Below are positions 22,267-32,549 of a stretch of 64,000 nucleotides of DNA, piece after piece (positions within the stretch are counted from its first letter, which is position 1; each line of letters starts with the position of its first letter). A program made the position numbers and the translations under genes. The DNA comes from Marisa cornuarietis. Lineage: Eukaryota; Mollusca; Gastropoda; Architaenioglossa; Ampullariidae. The notes below the pieces were generated by a model, which worked only from the letters and a program-made list of their open reading frames with translations, searched no databases and was not told where the DNA came from. The stretch lies in NCBI GenBank assembly GCA_004794655.1, contig SMMW01000510.1, positions 296,001 to 360,000 on the forward strand, given 5' to 3'.

Positions 22267-22324
<58 letters not shown>
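22225..22324. repeat. (GT)n microsatellite, interrupted
   Basis: Two GT tracts separated by about 25 bases; the second spans about 55 bases. Confidence 0.95.
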
Positions 22325-22328
<4 letters not shown>

Positions 22329-22654
22329 TCGTGTCCGCGGGCTTTTTCCCGGACAACTAGCTAATCACATGGTGACCACTGTCCCGGAACACGACGCCAT
22401 GATGAAATTGCTGCCATTTTTCCTGAATTACGTTGTCTCGCGCTCGCTCTTCGCTGCAGCAATTACTGGTCAGCCGTGACGAATGAGTCGTCCCAGCAAA
22501 CCGCGGCTTAGAGTGGAGAAATGGCAAAGGACGACCACTCTCGTCGCCAAGCAGCGCTGTCGAAATAATACATTATTCTCCACTCGTGAACTTCAACCGG
22601 TGTCCGACGCAAGGGAGCTAAACAGCCTCATTTCACGTGGGAAAATGTTTAAAC

Positions 22655-22828
22655 ATGGAGGACAGCTCTCGACCAGACGATGGACAGCCTCGATTTAATC
22701 TTTTCCGCATGGCCCACCCACCGCCTCTCTTCCCCTCCACCCCTACAGCCTCCCTTCCTTCGCCCTTAACTTTCTCTACGTTGAACCCGACGTCTGCTTC
22801 GGATTCGTCTCCACCATTATGGAAATGA
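22655..22828 (+). CDS. Pro/Ser-rich ORF in CpG-rich region
   Basis: ATG at 22655 in strong context (AACATGG) opens a 57-codon frame starting MEDSSRPDDGQPRFNLFRMA, then a Pro/Ser/Thr-rich tail (FPSTPTASLPSPL), ending TGA. The composition resembles the disordered N-terminus of a regulatory protein. An E-box CACGTG lies 22 bases upstream, and the surrounding 22.5-23.4 kb is CpG-rich. No donor consensus was found inside, so it would have to be a complete small ORF or splice through a non-canonical-looking donor. Family unknown. Confidence 0.35.
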   Translation: MEDSSRPDDGQPRFNLFRMAHPPPLFPSTPTASLPSPLTFSTLNPTSASDSSPPLWK

Positions 22829-23580
22829 TGTCCCTGCCCCACCGGAAGCCCGCACCTAGCACCGCTTCACAGCGCATGCGCATCCCATGGGACAGCAGAT
22901 GAAGTTAGCGACAGGATCCCGGATGTGAAGCAGTTCATGTACCCGGTCTTAGTCTTGCGGCGCATGCCTCCTGAGTAACGGTCTCGTTTGTTTTGCGGGA
23001 GGGTTTTTTTTTGTTGGGGAAAGGAGTTGTGGGGAGGGGGTATGAGGGTGAAAGAGAGAAGGGAATGGACAGGCATTAATGCTTCACTTTCGCGAAAGCA
23101 TGGTCCGAGACAAGAAAAACATTTTCCAGCAGCACCGGGCCCGGACGGTCGTAAGCGCCAAAAGCCATTTTCGAAAAGTACGTGGGGGAGATTGAGTATC
23201 GCACCTCGTATTACACGGCTATGACGTCACCTGGGGGAAGGGAGGACCGCGAGCCTGGCACGCGCTGTCTTTACTCGCCCCGCGTGGACCGTCAGTCGCC
23301 GTACATCGATCCTCCGCCTGCTCACGACACCCTCGAGTTCGTCGTAGATGGCGCTGCTGCCGGTCTAACGAGGGTACAATTCTACAACCGGACTTGTTGT
23401 CGGGCTGACTCGCTTAATCACCGCCTGTGTTTATTGTCAAGTTTTTCTTGGCTGCACTTTGCTTTCCGACGGTCGGCTTTTATTGATGAGTTGGCAAGAG
23501 TTTCCTTCGTGTCTGGTTGTCTTTCCATCTGTGATTGATTCTGTTTGTTTTCTCGGTTCGTGTATGGTCTTCTGTAATAA
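22829..23580. other. CpG-rich non-coding stretch
   Basis: Elevated CpG to about 23420 and a TGACGTCA at about 23222-23229. The 118-codon frame at 23182-23538 is not supported by any motif. Confidence 0.35.
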
Positions 23581-23710
23581 AACTTGCCTGCTTCGGCTAC
23601 GTCACCCTGCACTACACCCTGCTTCAGACCATTTTCAGGGCACCCTTGAGGCGGGCTGTCCCCGAGATCGACAAAAAAATAAAATAAAATAAAAAAATAA
23701 AACAACTTGC
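23581..23710 (+). mobile_element. Short retroposed sequence with A-rich tail
   Basis: A 116-base insert (23588-23703) ends in an A-rich AAATAAAATAAAAT tail and is bounded by AACTTGC on both sides (23581-23587 and 23704-23710), as expected for target-primed reverse transcription. No Pol III boxes are seen, so the source could be a truncated LINE tail, SINE or cellular transcript. Confidence 0.4.
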
Positions 23711-24784
23711 TGGACAGAGCTTCCATCTCAGCAGCCTCTCTTGTTTCGATCATTACAGTTTGTCCCTAGATCACCGCCCACTTTGATGGCTCCTATCTCC
23801 TTGTGTATTTTGCTGCGCTATATACCTGTGTTTTCAATGGCGTATGACTGGGCCAAGTCGTCTTCACCTTTATGCTCCCTTCTTGCCGCTTTTTGTTCGT
23901 CTGGACTATCTTGTCCGGGGTTTTATTATTGTTATTATTGCTTGACGGGATTACTTGTCTCCCTTTCTCTGCATTTCTAATTTTTTTTGTTTCTGATCTA
24001 CGAACTATGCACTCTTTACATATTCTTATCTATGGGCATTGAGCTTCCCGGTTGCTACATTTTCCGCCTACATGTTGAGATTTTGCGAGCACAGTATGTC
24101 GACTGCTCTCCCGCTTACATTCAAGGCAGAGAACAGGAGAAAAAAAATACCTGACGACTCTTAACAAGCTGTTCACCACAGTCGAGATGGTTGTTCAATA
24201 TCTCCTGCTGTGGATTTTCTCATCACCCACAAATCTCCTGGCGCGATTTGCTCAGTTACTTACCACAACACAGACATCCACACGCCCGACAACTGTAGCT
24301 TGTCTATCGAGCGAAGTGTACCGTCCATCTAGTGGCCATTCACTTCTCTGTTAAAACCATCCCTTCTTCGGTTTCCTACTTAGAAGCGACTCTGAAGCTG
24401 TCATGTCATGCCATGTCAGCAGCCAACTGAAGCACCAGCTGATCGGGTGGAGGAGAACTCAGTACCAAGTCATCCTATCCCCCACCCTACTTCCATTCCC
24501 AACGAATACTGCATGCCATCTGCTTTATTCTATCTTTTCGCAGTCGCCTACTCGCAATGCGCGGTTACTATCACTCAGAGAAAATGCCGAGAAGTAACTC
24601 GCAAAACAACAGTATTTGTTGGCTCCATGTTACATGTGTTACAGACAGTTGTGTCTTAAGGAACAGAACTGTTATACACTGCAACATCACGATTGTTAAA
24701 TAAACAATTCTGTTACAACTCGAAATTATGAGGGAAGTACAGTATCTACCGTTTAATCCCAGGCTGCTAGTTCCTTGCCACTCG
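23711..24784. other. Non-coding stretch
   Basis: A reverse-strand donor GTAAGT lies at 24262-24257 after an open frame (RYTSLDRQATVVGRVDVCVV), but the acceptor is unclear. Nothing else recognised. Confidence 0.3.
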
Positions 24785-24955
24785 CTTTAAAAGGGAAAAA
24801 AGAAAAAAGAAAAACATGAAAAAGAAAGCAAAAGTAAGAAAAAAAGAGAGGGAGCGTAAGTTATCGAGGGAGAAAGAGAGTGAAGTGAGAAAAAAGAGGA
24901 TAAGAGAGTGACTGAGAGAAAAAGAGGAAAAGAGAGAGAGAGAGAAAAGTTGCCA
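24785..24955. repeat. Purine (A/G) tract
   Basis: About 170 bases almost wholly A and G on the plus strand, grading into (GA)n; low complexity. Confidence 0.8.
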
Positions 24956-25250
24956 GCAGTGTCCAGGTCATTCCGTTCTGCCATGGAGGGGAAGGAATTA
25001 AGCGCCAGGAGCCCTCTCTAGACACCCATCAATGGCTGACGGACTGAGGCAGAGTTCAGAGTGAAAAGGAGAGGTAGTCATTGACGAGAATGTCAGCGTC
25101 CAGGGACAGGGAGGCATCTCGGGAAATCCGGCAATATTTCTCAATCTGATGATCTCGCCCGTCTTCTCAGACTACCACGGTTATTTTTTACATCCCGCCC
25201 CTTTCACTGGCATTAATTGTGGACGCACGCGATGTGAAAGCTGTTGGCTG

Positions 25251-25251
<1 letters not shown>

Positions 25252-25345
<94 letters not shown>
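25252..25345. repeat. (GT)47 microsatellite
   Basis: The longest perfect dinucleotide tract in the window, about 94 bases uninterrupted. Confidence 0.98.
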
Positions 25346-25346
<1 letters not shown>

Positions 25347-25926
25347 ATGCTTGTGTTTGTGTGTCTGTTCACATGTTTGGCGCGCTTGCACAAACTAATA
25401 TTTATTTTGGTGTTCAAGAACTGATCAATCTCAAACTGGCCTGTCCACACTTGAACAAAAGATTATGTTAAAGAAAATTTGAATGTATTTGTGCGATTAA
25501 ACCGATATTTAAGAATCCGATATGATGATCACAATTGCCTAACTGTCGGTTCTCCCTCAGTTACACCCATGAACTCACGACTTCCAGAGACACAGATTCG
25601 TCACAGTGGTATTTGTAATCCTGAAGCTTTGCTCAGTTTTATTACCCGCTGCTAATTTTCTTGGATTTTCTAATTCTCTGTGCTCATAGACTTCGACTCG
25701 GTCAGATTCTTTGACTTTGACCGTAGAAGAACATTGTAAGGTACGACCACCCTGTTTCGTTCCTCCCTGGCTAAGCTAGACCAGCGGCAAGTATCTATAG
25801 GAGCTGAGTGAGTCTGTTCAGAGGTCATCAATGAGGTGACGGAATGGAGTCGAGAAATGACGAAGATGGACAGTCTTGCCAACCTTAGCCTCTATTTATC
25901 ACGTGACCTCTTGATCATTCTTGTAG
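25346..25926. other. Non-coding stretch upstream of exon candidate
   Basis: On the minus strand a short open segment (DYKYHCDESVSLEV) ends at GTC|GTGAGT near 25568; acceptor weak. Otherwise nothing recognised. Confidence 0.3.
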
Positions 25927-26079
25927 TATTGGCACCAGGAGGCAGCCGGCATCATCTACAGCAGTAACGGGACCCTATACGCTGGGTGCTCATTTAAAAT
26001 GGAAAGCAGTGAAGACAAATGGGTTTCCTATGAAGGCACGCTTGCTGAAGGCTTTTTCTTATCAAGATCAGCCTTACAG
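25927..26079 (+). CDS. Candidate internal exon, unknown protein
   Basis: A TTGATCATTCTTGTAG acceptor precedes a 51-codon open frame, phase 0 at both ends, beginning YWHQEAAGIIYSSNG and including LYAGCSFKMESSEDKWVSYE. The frame opens exactly at the acceptor because the acceptor TAG itself is an in-frame stop. The 3' end would be CAG|GTCAAG (weaker donor). If unspliced, the frame continues to TAA at 26187. Protein-like composition; no family recognised. Confidence 0.35.
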
Positions 26080-26757
26080 GTCAAGGTCGTTTGCCTCCCC
26101 AGTTTCCTGTCCAGCACTGATAAGAAAGAAGAGAGTTGGGGATGTAGTCCAAGGGGAAAAAAACTCTTTGCAGGATCGCGGCAGTAAATCCTGTGCCTGT
26201 TTCACGCCATCTTTTCTGGAATTTCTTTTTTCAAATGGTGTGGTTCGCTTCATTACAAAATATGTAAACTCCCCGAAGACTGTGAGAATAAACAATTCGC
26301 GTTCACGAGAATCAGTCCTTCATACATCCATATTCCCAAGTGTTTGCAGAACGAGATGAACAACGTGGCGCCATTTTCCTACATAAATATGTCTGTTAAT
26401 GTAACTCCTCCATTAGGTGCCGCTTTGATGACTAAACCACTAGCACCTCAGTAGCTTCGTAGTGCTGGCCCCATTGTGGGCATGCTGATTAATGGAAGCC
26501 TTGTATTTCGCAAACTTTTTCAACTCTATGAAATTATTATCACATAATGAACTAAATCTACTCATTTGAAAACACGGTTTGTCACTCGAGTTCATCTAAT
26601 CGTCATAACATCAAGGACATGCATGTTGTCCTCGGTGATTTTCTTCAGACTGTTCGAAGCAGCCTTTCTTCCCGGCGTACGATGGGTCGTTTGATCAATT
26701 GACAGTTATTGGGCGATAGTTCTCTCCCGCCACTGAAGGAGCGCATTCATGCAACAT

Positions 26758-26845
26758 AGTGTGGTTTCACGACTGAAAGCGTTCTGGGCGAGCAGCAGCT
26801 GAGTGTGGTTTCACGACTGAAAGAGTTCTGACCTGGCAGCAGCCG
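26758..26845. repeat. 44-bp tandem duplication
   Basis: Two copies of a unit starting AGTGTGGTTTCACGACTGAA and ending GCAGCAGC(T/C)G at a period of exactly 44 bases. Confidence 0.9.
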
Positions 26846-27020
26846 CCCGTGAAACTATGTTTCTTTTCTTGGATGTCCTTTCGGCTGTGCGAGGTCGTGT
26901 ATAGTTATACTCGATTGGCTGACAAAACGTATCAAGAAATTTAGTGCCTCCTATATTTAGGAGAATGTATTAGTCCAATTCACGCGAGAGAATGCTTGAT
27001 CCCCCAAGTGATCCCCCCTT
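26846..27020. other. Non-coding stretch
   Basis: Nothing recognised. Confidence 0.4.
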
Positions 27021-27025
27021 CGTGT

Positions 27026-27088
<63 letters not shown>

Positions 27089-27091
27089 CGC
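27021..27091. repeat. (GT)n(GC)n microsatellite
   Basis: GT tract ending in GCGCGCGCGC, followed by degenerate GTAT-rich sequence to about 27175. Confidence 0.95.
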
Positions 27092-27860
27092 AAGTATGTG
27101 TGTATATTTATTGATGTATGTGTATATGGATGTGTGTATTCGCTTGTATGTTGAATATGTGTATCTATGCATATGTTTATTATTTCAACATGGACACAGA
27201 GATACAAGAAAAATAAATTAAAACGTTTGCAACGTACAAACCCAACTTCAACCTAAAATTTCTAATAATTCGTAATAAAGACCTCGTATGAAGACTTAAT
27301 GTACTATAACAATACAGAAGATTAACGTTAAGAAGAAAGGAACAAACACACCCACCGAAAAAAAAGACCTCTTCTGAAATGTCTTGTATAATTAGCGTCT
27401 ACTTCTCAAGACAAAACAAAATATTAGCAGTGCAAGAAGAGCTATTTATTATTCTTGACATCAGACATTCCACTCATAGCCATGATAATTCAAGGAAACC
27501 GGAAATGACGTGAGGCACGCAAAATCTCAGGGAGTGGAAAGGAAGATAAGTGAACAAATCAGTCTTGGAGTCCAACTTTTGAGAGAAGCAATTGTAAAGT
27601 GTAATAAAAGACGAAAGACAGAGTTTCTCGAGTCTGCTCCAAGTGGAACTGGTCCGCAAGAGCCTGTGGGGTAGGGGGTGGGCGCTGGGGATACAGCAAC
27701 GGAAAAATGTCTAAACTGATTCATGAAGGTATGACGGATATTATTAAAATGTTCTCTTCTGTTTTCTGTTAGTGTCAGCGAGGCGTTGATCCGAAATAGT
27801 TTGCGTATATGTGCAGGGCTGTGCACAAGTGTGGGTCTATGTATGTATCCCTTTTTTTCT
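27092..27860. other. Non-coding stretch
   Basis: No exon or element recognised. Confidence 0.4.
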
Positions 27861-27862
27861 CG

Positions 27863-27944
<82 letters not shown>
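27861..27944. repeat. (TC)n(AC)n microsatellite
   Basis: About 18 bases of CT followed by about 66 bases of CA. Confidence 0.96.
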
Positions 27945-27945
<1 letters not shown>

Positions 27946-28429
27946 TCGTACGTAAGCACGCACACACAGAGACTACATAACTGAAAGAGTGTCTATTAGC
28001 GTGCATGGCTGGCTGGTGTCTCAGACAGAACACACGTGTATGTCCCAGACAGTGCGCTCCTTGTTAAGTCCCGTCTGGGACCAGGCTACCTGACTACCGG
28101 TAGATGCGCGAACATCACCCCAGCTGGTCACATGCGGTGGACAGTGAATATATAGAAGTTTTGCGGCGAATTCTGCGATATAAGCCTGGCCAGTCTGAAC
28201 CTATAGGCAGTCCTAGACCAACTGGCAAGGAATCTCACAGGACAAAGCGAGATGACAGACGGCGCTGTTTCCTTCACTGACATATCACATGTTCAGTGAC
28301 GCATCATGAGCTCCAGCCACGAGGCGGGACCATCGGAAAACTATTCTCCCTTGTGATCCCTGGGCAAGAGAAAAAGATTAGTTAAAAGCGGGGCTAGCCT
28401 GGCTTGAAAAAACACCAACCACGATTCCA
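27945..28429. other. Stretch before Nimb-like LINE
   Basis: Probably includes unrecognisable 5' sequence of the LINE that follows. Confidence 0.35.
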
Positions 28430-30035
28430 CGAACCTCGAGAAAGATGACAGAAAACTTTCGGAAAGTGTTGGGTCAAATCAATGATGATGAATCTGGGAC
28501 ACAAAGCATTCCACCAACAGAGAATGAAGCACTTCTAACAGAAAGACGAGCTGCCAAGCGCCTGCAGACAACTTTGTAGATGAAAGTCACCTCATGATTA
28601 CCCCTCTACAAGAAAGAGAAAATAGAAGAGCAAAGAAATCTTGCCGGCAAATTCACAGAAGTGACAGCCTCTCACCCTCCATGAGCTACAATCAGCCCTA
28701 AAGAAGCTGAAAACTAGAAAGTCCCCTAGGCCAGATGGGATCACTAAACAAATGTTAAAGAATCTAGGCAACACTGCTATTGTCAAACTTTACAAGAGTC
28801 TTAGTTGTGAAAGTAGGAAACTGTCAAAAGCCTGGAAAGAAGCAATAAGATCTGCAAAAAAGAAAAAGACAAAGAGAGATCCTGCTCTTACAGACTTATT
28901 AGCCTGACACGTTGCATAGCAAAGACCTTAGAGCCATCAGCCAGCGACTACTGATGACTTCTGGAAACCGAAAACATTTTGATGCCTGAACAGGCTGAGC
29001 TGAACCAACACCACAGCACAGAAGACCAGGTAACTGAAGATGTACTGCAGGAACGGAAGCTAGTATTTTCTGCATGGATTGATGTGAAAAAAGCCTTTGA
29101 CAACTGTTGGCGTTATTGTAAAGTTGCAGAGATGTTAGATTGCATGCAACATGCTTCATTGTATGAGGTCATAACCTGCATGACCCCAAACACGGGTCAC
29201 AGTGATGAGCACAAAGGCGAGAAAGTACTGCTGCAGCACGGTGTCCCACAAGGAGGAGTCCTGACACCTGTCCTTTTCTTTATTTTATTAATGACCTCAT
29301 GCAAGGTCTATACCCAGGGGTATCTAGATATCTATGACTTCATAATGTGCAGGTAAGAACATGCCACAGCTACCGCATACGGTAACAGCAGTACAGCTAG
29401 CATCTGATGGACTCGTGGACCGGTAGAAGAATGGTGAATTATCAAAATATTTTCTTCTATTTTCCATTAGTGTAACTGAACCAAGACGAGGCGTCTTCAA
29501 CAGCACTCTACCATCGAAGAGGAAACTGGGATTGTAAAATTAATGAAGAGGCCACGTACCTAAGTGTCAGCTTTGACAAGAAACAAACATGGAAGCAGCA
29601 CATCCAAACAGAAGCAAAGCTAGACAAAAATCTGTCTCTGTGCGTAAATTGGCTGGTATCACTTGGGGATCAAAATAGCAAATATTGAATTGAGTGTATC
29701 AAGGAGCTGTCACACCAAATCTTGAGCATGGGACAACAGCCTGGTCCATGGCAACCATGACCCATCAACAATTTCTCGAATCATCTCTGGGTCCATGCGA
29801 ACTCCACCAATTACAGCCATGACGGAGATAACTGCCATTCAACAAAGAAGAGCCAAAGAAGAGGCACACAAATAATGATTCAAGCAGGGAAATTGAAGTG
29901 CTTGCTGGAATATCTATTGAAGAAACGAAGAAACAGGCAAAAAAATCGACTCAAGCGCAGCAGCTTCTGCCATAAAAACGAGCACCAGGTCAGAATACCC
30001 TTGTCAACAGACTTCAGAAGAAGAAAAACGTTAAA
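28430..30035 (+). pseudogene. Decayed I/Nimb-like LINE ORF2 (reverse transcriptase)
   Basis: Across three frames the reverse-transcriptase domain is easy to follow. LLTERRAAKR at about 28535, then LKKLKTRKSPRPDGI (the KxPGPDG block, about 28705-28745), LSKAWKEAI, MPEQAELNQHHSTEDQVT (28979-29036), AWIDVKKAFDN (motif A, 29072-29104) and HGVPQGGVLTPVLF (motif B, about 29237-29278). The YADD region after 29320 is broken by stops. Thumb-region blocks follow: TYLSVSFDKKQTWKQHIQ (about 29556-29612), KLAGITWGS, VYQGAVTPNLEHGTTAWSMA and later MIQAGKLKCL. Many frameshifts and stops: inactive. Block wording best fits the Nimb/I superclade known from snails (inference). Confidence 0.85.
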
Positions 30036-30090
30036 GTTTAAAGCAAACTTTTGTACCAATTATTTTCTAAATGTACAGGCTTCGTGCATC

Positions 30091-30316
30091 TAAGAGATAC
30101 TTATTCCCATAATCTGAGCGAAAGACGAATGCCTTTTCATATTGCAGTTCTCACCAGGTTTTTGTTTGTTTTTGTTGTTTTGGTTGTTTTATTTTTTTTT
30201 TGGCAAAGAAGTCAAGATCTAATTTTCATGACGCCACAAATATCGGCTCGCTGATTGGGCAACGCCTTATTAGCATATTCTTGAAGCTTTCGTATTGTCT
30301 GCGGCCTTCAAAAGTA
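30091..30316 (+). repeat. Dispersed repeat family A, copy 3
   Basis: Begins GAGATACTTATTCCCATAA and TCTGAGCGAAA as in copy 1; carries an extra T/G-rich insertion of about 60 bases after TTGCAGTTCTCACC; ends with GATTGGGCAACGCCTTATTA and TGCGGCC. It starts about 55 bases after the last recognisable Nimb-like coding block. Confidence 0.75.
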
Positions 30317-31428
30317 CGAATTTACATCATTCTGTGTGTGAATTTTTGTTGTTGTTGTTCATGAAAACTTTCAGTACCAGTTTGTGTAACAAACAGCTGT
30401 ATGTTCTGCTAATTAGCTAGCTACGTTACACATAATTTTATATTTCACTCGGAGCTGGTCTTAAAAAACACACGCACACACACACATAATGAACAGCAAT
30501 TGAGGTTTGTTGAGGCTGACGTCAGTCGTGTCACAGTCTTACGAATGACGCTCCAGGTGTTCAGGAAACGTGCACCTGAAAGTTTTTGAAGCAGGTGTGT
30601 GATCACACCAAAGGTCGCTAAATAATGCGGTCCATTAGTGTCAAAAGTGACCCTTAACCCTCATCTAGGTCCTAGGACAATGGCATGTCAAGGCTGACTG
30701 GACTGGACGTGTCAAGTATGGTCAAGTTGCCTTTTTTGACGCCTGGTAGTCAACCTTAGCGTACATGAAGCTTCCGACGTGAAGCATACATCACGTTCAC
30801 ACACACATCCACACACACACACAGAGAGAGAGAGAAAGAGCCAATTTCCTCGAGCCTTAGGTCCGCCACTTTTGCAAAACCCACGGCTGAAAGGTCGCGT
30901 CAGTCAGTGTCAGTGTAATTTCACGGCCGGAATAAAAGACGTTTATTTGCAGTTGATGTTCTCCTTCTTCGTCGGGGGAGACAATCTGCTCGGTTGCCAC
31001 GAAAAAAAAATTACGCAGTCTGTATAAATAAGCAGGGAGTAGGGTGTGCACTCTGCAGCTGGTTCAGGACACGACAACCCTTTCAGCTGGCTGAGAATGG
31101 AGAGGACACAAGGAGCACCAGGCAGCCATGTTCCCGCACGGACCTATCTTTTCATGCATCTGGGCACAGACTAGCGCTTTATGCAAACCATCCGTGTGAA
31201 CAAGAAAACAATACTGTATTCTAAATCCTTTTTTTGATCCATATTTCTGTCGGTGGGCAGGCTAGTCATAGACTTTTTTTTTCTTCGTGGGATGTTATTT
31301 GTTCCATATCGGTGTTTGCCAGAATAAGTTCCGAACTGGTTGAAAGTGTTGGGAGATATATACCTATTCCTGAAACATCGCTAATATCATTGTGGGGGGG
31401 ATGTTTACTCATCTACTCATAATTTGTT
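30317..31428. other. Non-coding stretch with (CA)n(GA)n
   Basis: A (CA)n(GA)n tract lies at about 30797-30838. No exon recognised. Confidence 0.4.
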
Positions 31429-31434
31429 TTTAAT
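31429..31434 (-). terminator. Poly(A) signal variant for minus-strand gene
   Basis: ATTAAA on the minus strand, 35 bases past the stop codon at 31469. ATTAAA is the commonest variant of the AATAAA signal. Its relevance depends on the minus-strand exons being real. Confidence 0.3.
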
Positions 31435-31468
31435 TGTAGTCACTGAATTTGTCTCTCCTGGAAATCTG

Positions 31469-31608
31469 TCAAATGGTTACAGAGACAGGTCTTTCATGAG
31501 GTCTACTGGCGATCATCAGGGTCTCCTTCACCGCAGCGGGGCGCTTAACGATATCAATATCAACTCTCACCAACGTTTTTAGTTCTTCACCTTTCCCGAA
31601 TGCAAGTG
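31469..31608 (-). CDS. Candidate terminal exon, unknown protein
   Basis: On the minus strand, CTCTTTAG|CA opens a frame reading LAFGKGEELKTLVRVDID and VKETLMIASRPHERPVSVTI and ending TGA at 31469. 46 codons. When the 34-base stretch 31609-31642 is removed, this joins in phase to the upstream exon 31643-31747 (G|CA gives Ala). The composition looks coding. I recognise no family. A poly(A)-signal variant follows at 31429-31434. Alternative: a chance frame, or one exon of two separate transcripts. Confidence 0.35.
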
Positions 31609-31642
31609 CTAAAGAGCTCAGTATGATTCCACACCACCTTAC
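31609..31642 (-). other. Possible 34-base intron
   Basis: Starts GTAAGG and ends CTCTTTAG on the minus strand, with a branch-point-like ACTGAG inside. Length 34 is not a multiple of 3 and its removal restores one frame across both flanking open segments. This is far below usual metazoan intron sizes, so it may instead be two unrelated splice signals. Confidence 0.25.
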
Positions 31643-31747
31643 CTGGTGTATTTTCACTGTGTTCGTCTAACCCTATGATTTCAGCAACTCTCTTTTGTAT
31701 CTTCTCGATGGTGTGTAGCATGTCTTCATGAACCTTATTCTCTTGTG
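31643..31747 (-). CDS. Candidate exon with amphipathic helix
   Basis: Acceptor CCACTGTTTTTCAG precedes CA|CAAGAG...; the frame reads QENKVHEDMLHTIEKIQKRV and then AEIIGLDEHSENTP, ending CACCAG|GTAAGG, a strong donor. 105 bases, entering with two bases of a codon and leaving with one. The first part should form an amphipathic helix. No family recognised. The acceptor lies at the edge of an antisense LINE fragment that begins at about 31748. A different reading is a remnant of transposon coding sequence, since the IEKIQKR pattern is also seen in some LINE proteins. Confidence 0.45.
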
Positions 31748-32164
31748 CTGAAAAACAGTGGAACTCTTTCCCCTTCCATTTCCACCGCCTAACCACCATC
31801 GAATTTTTAAACGTGAACTGAAAACACATTTGTTCAACCATAATTACTCCCAATAACAATCCACATACTGCTAGTCCATCTTCTAAACCTTTCTTTCACT
31901 TGTTCGTCTATTGACTAGTCCGCCTGCTCGTCTTTTTCTGCAGATTTAAATAACACAATCTTTACTGTTTGTTACCGGATTCCCCTGTGCGTCTTCGGTG
32001 TTTGTCTTTTATTACCTGTCTGCACGGTTGTTTATCCTTCGTATGCTGTCCATGTCTCGTTCTAGTCTTGAGAGCATGCTCCTTCATGACTGTGATCATG
32101 CGCTCTACAAATCACATGTTTTTATTGTTGTTGTTGTTGTTGTTGTTGTTATTATTATTATTAT
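31748..32164 (+). mobile_element. LINE 3' end (same class as 2190-2667)
   Basis: The plus strand carries KQWNSFPFHF (the WNSLP block) and, one frame over, FKRELKTHLFN, as at 2190-2667. About 240 bases later comes GCGCTCTACAAAT (32100-32112), the tail motif, then (TTG)n(TTA)n to 32164. 5'-truncated exactly at the WNS block. Confidence 0.75.
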
Positions 32165-32172
32165 CAAATCAG

Positions 32173-32273
32173 CTGTTATGGATCAAGTCTCACGTGTATG
32201 AAGATGAGCTGGAAGCACATTGGCTTGATTTAAGAGTGGAGGTAGATGTACTCAGGTCTTACTACGTCTACAG
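32173..32273 (+). CDS. Candidate internal exon directly after LINE tail
   Basis: The T-rich LINE tail ends ATTATCAAATCAG|CTGTTA, an acceptor-like site. The frame then reads LLWIKSHVYEDELEAHWLDL, RVEVDVLRSYYVY, and reaches CTACAG|GTAATC. 101 bases, in phase 0, out with two bases of a codon. Composition is protein-like and acidic. No family recognised. If real, the acceptor's pyrimidine tract is supplied by the LINE's microsatellite tail. Confidence 0.35.
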
Positions 32274-32289
32274 GTAATCCACACCACGT

Positions 32290-32360
32290 ACACAGTTGTT
32301 GTTGTTGTTTTTTGTTTTGTTGTTGTTGTTGTTTGTTGTTGTTGGTTGTTTTTTTTTTTT
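32290..32360. repeat. (TTG)n low-complexity tract
   Basis: TTG/TTTG repeats followed by T10 and G8 runs. Confidence 0.9.
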
Positions 32361-32506
32361 GGGGGGGGTCTACAGGTATGCCGTGTTTGTGGGTGTACAC
32401 GCTTGTACGCACGCGTTTATTCCGCTTCTTGCTCCGTGCATTTTCTTCATTACTTTGTGATGACTCGTACTTTTTTCTGTTCCAGAGTAGAGGACATTGT
32501 ACCTCT

Positions 32507-32516
32507 AGCAATAATA

Positions 32517-32547
<31 letters not shown>

Positions 32548-32549
32548 AA
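32507..32549. repeat. (AAT)n microsatellite
   Basis: About 14 AAT units with one interruption. Confidence 0.95.

Noticed and set aside
22074..22479. Cys/Val-rich proteins
   Set aside because: Frames produced by (GT)n microsatellites on both strands.
24264..24353. Reverse exon ending at GTAAGT (RYTSLDRQATVVG...)
   Set aside because: Acceptor unclear and several frames are open; the CTAGATGG-type word looks like a common repeat.
25149..25471. Long Cys-Val or Thr-His frames
   Set aside because: Produced by the (GT)47 tract.
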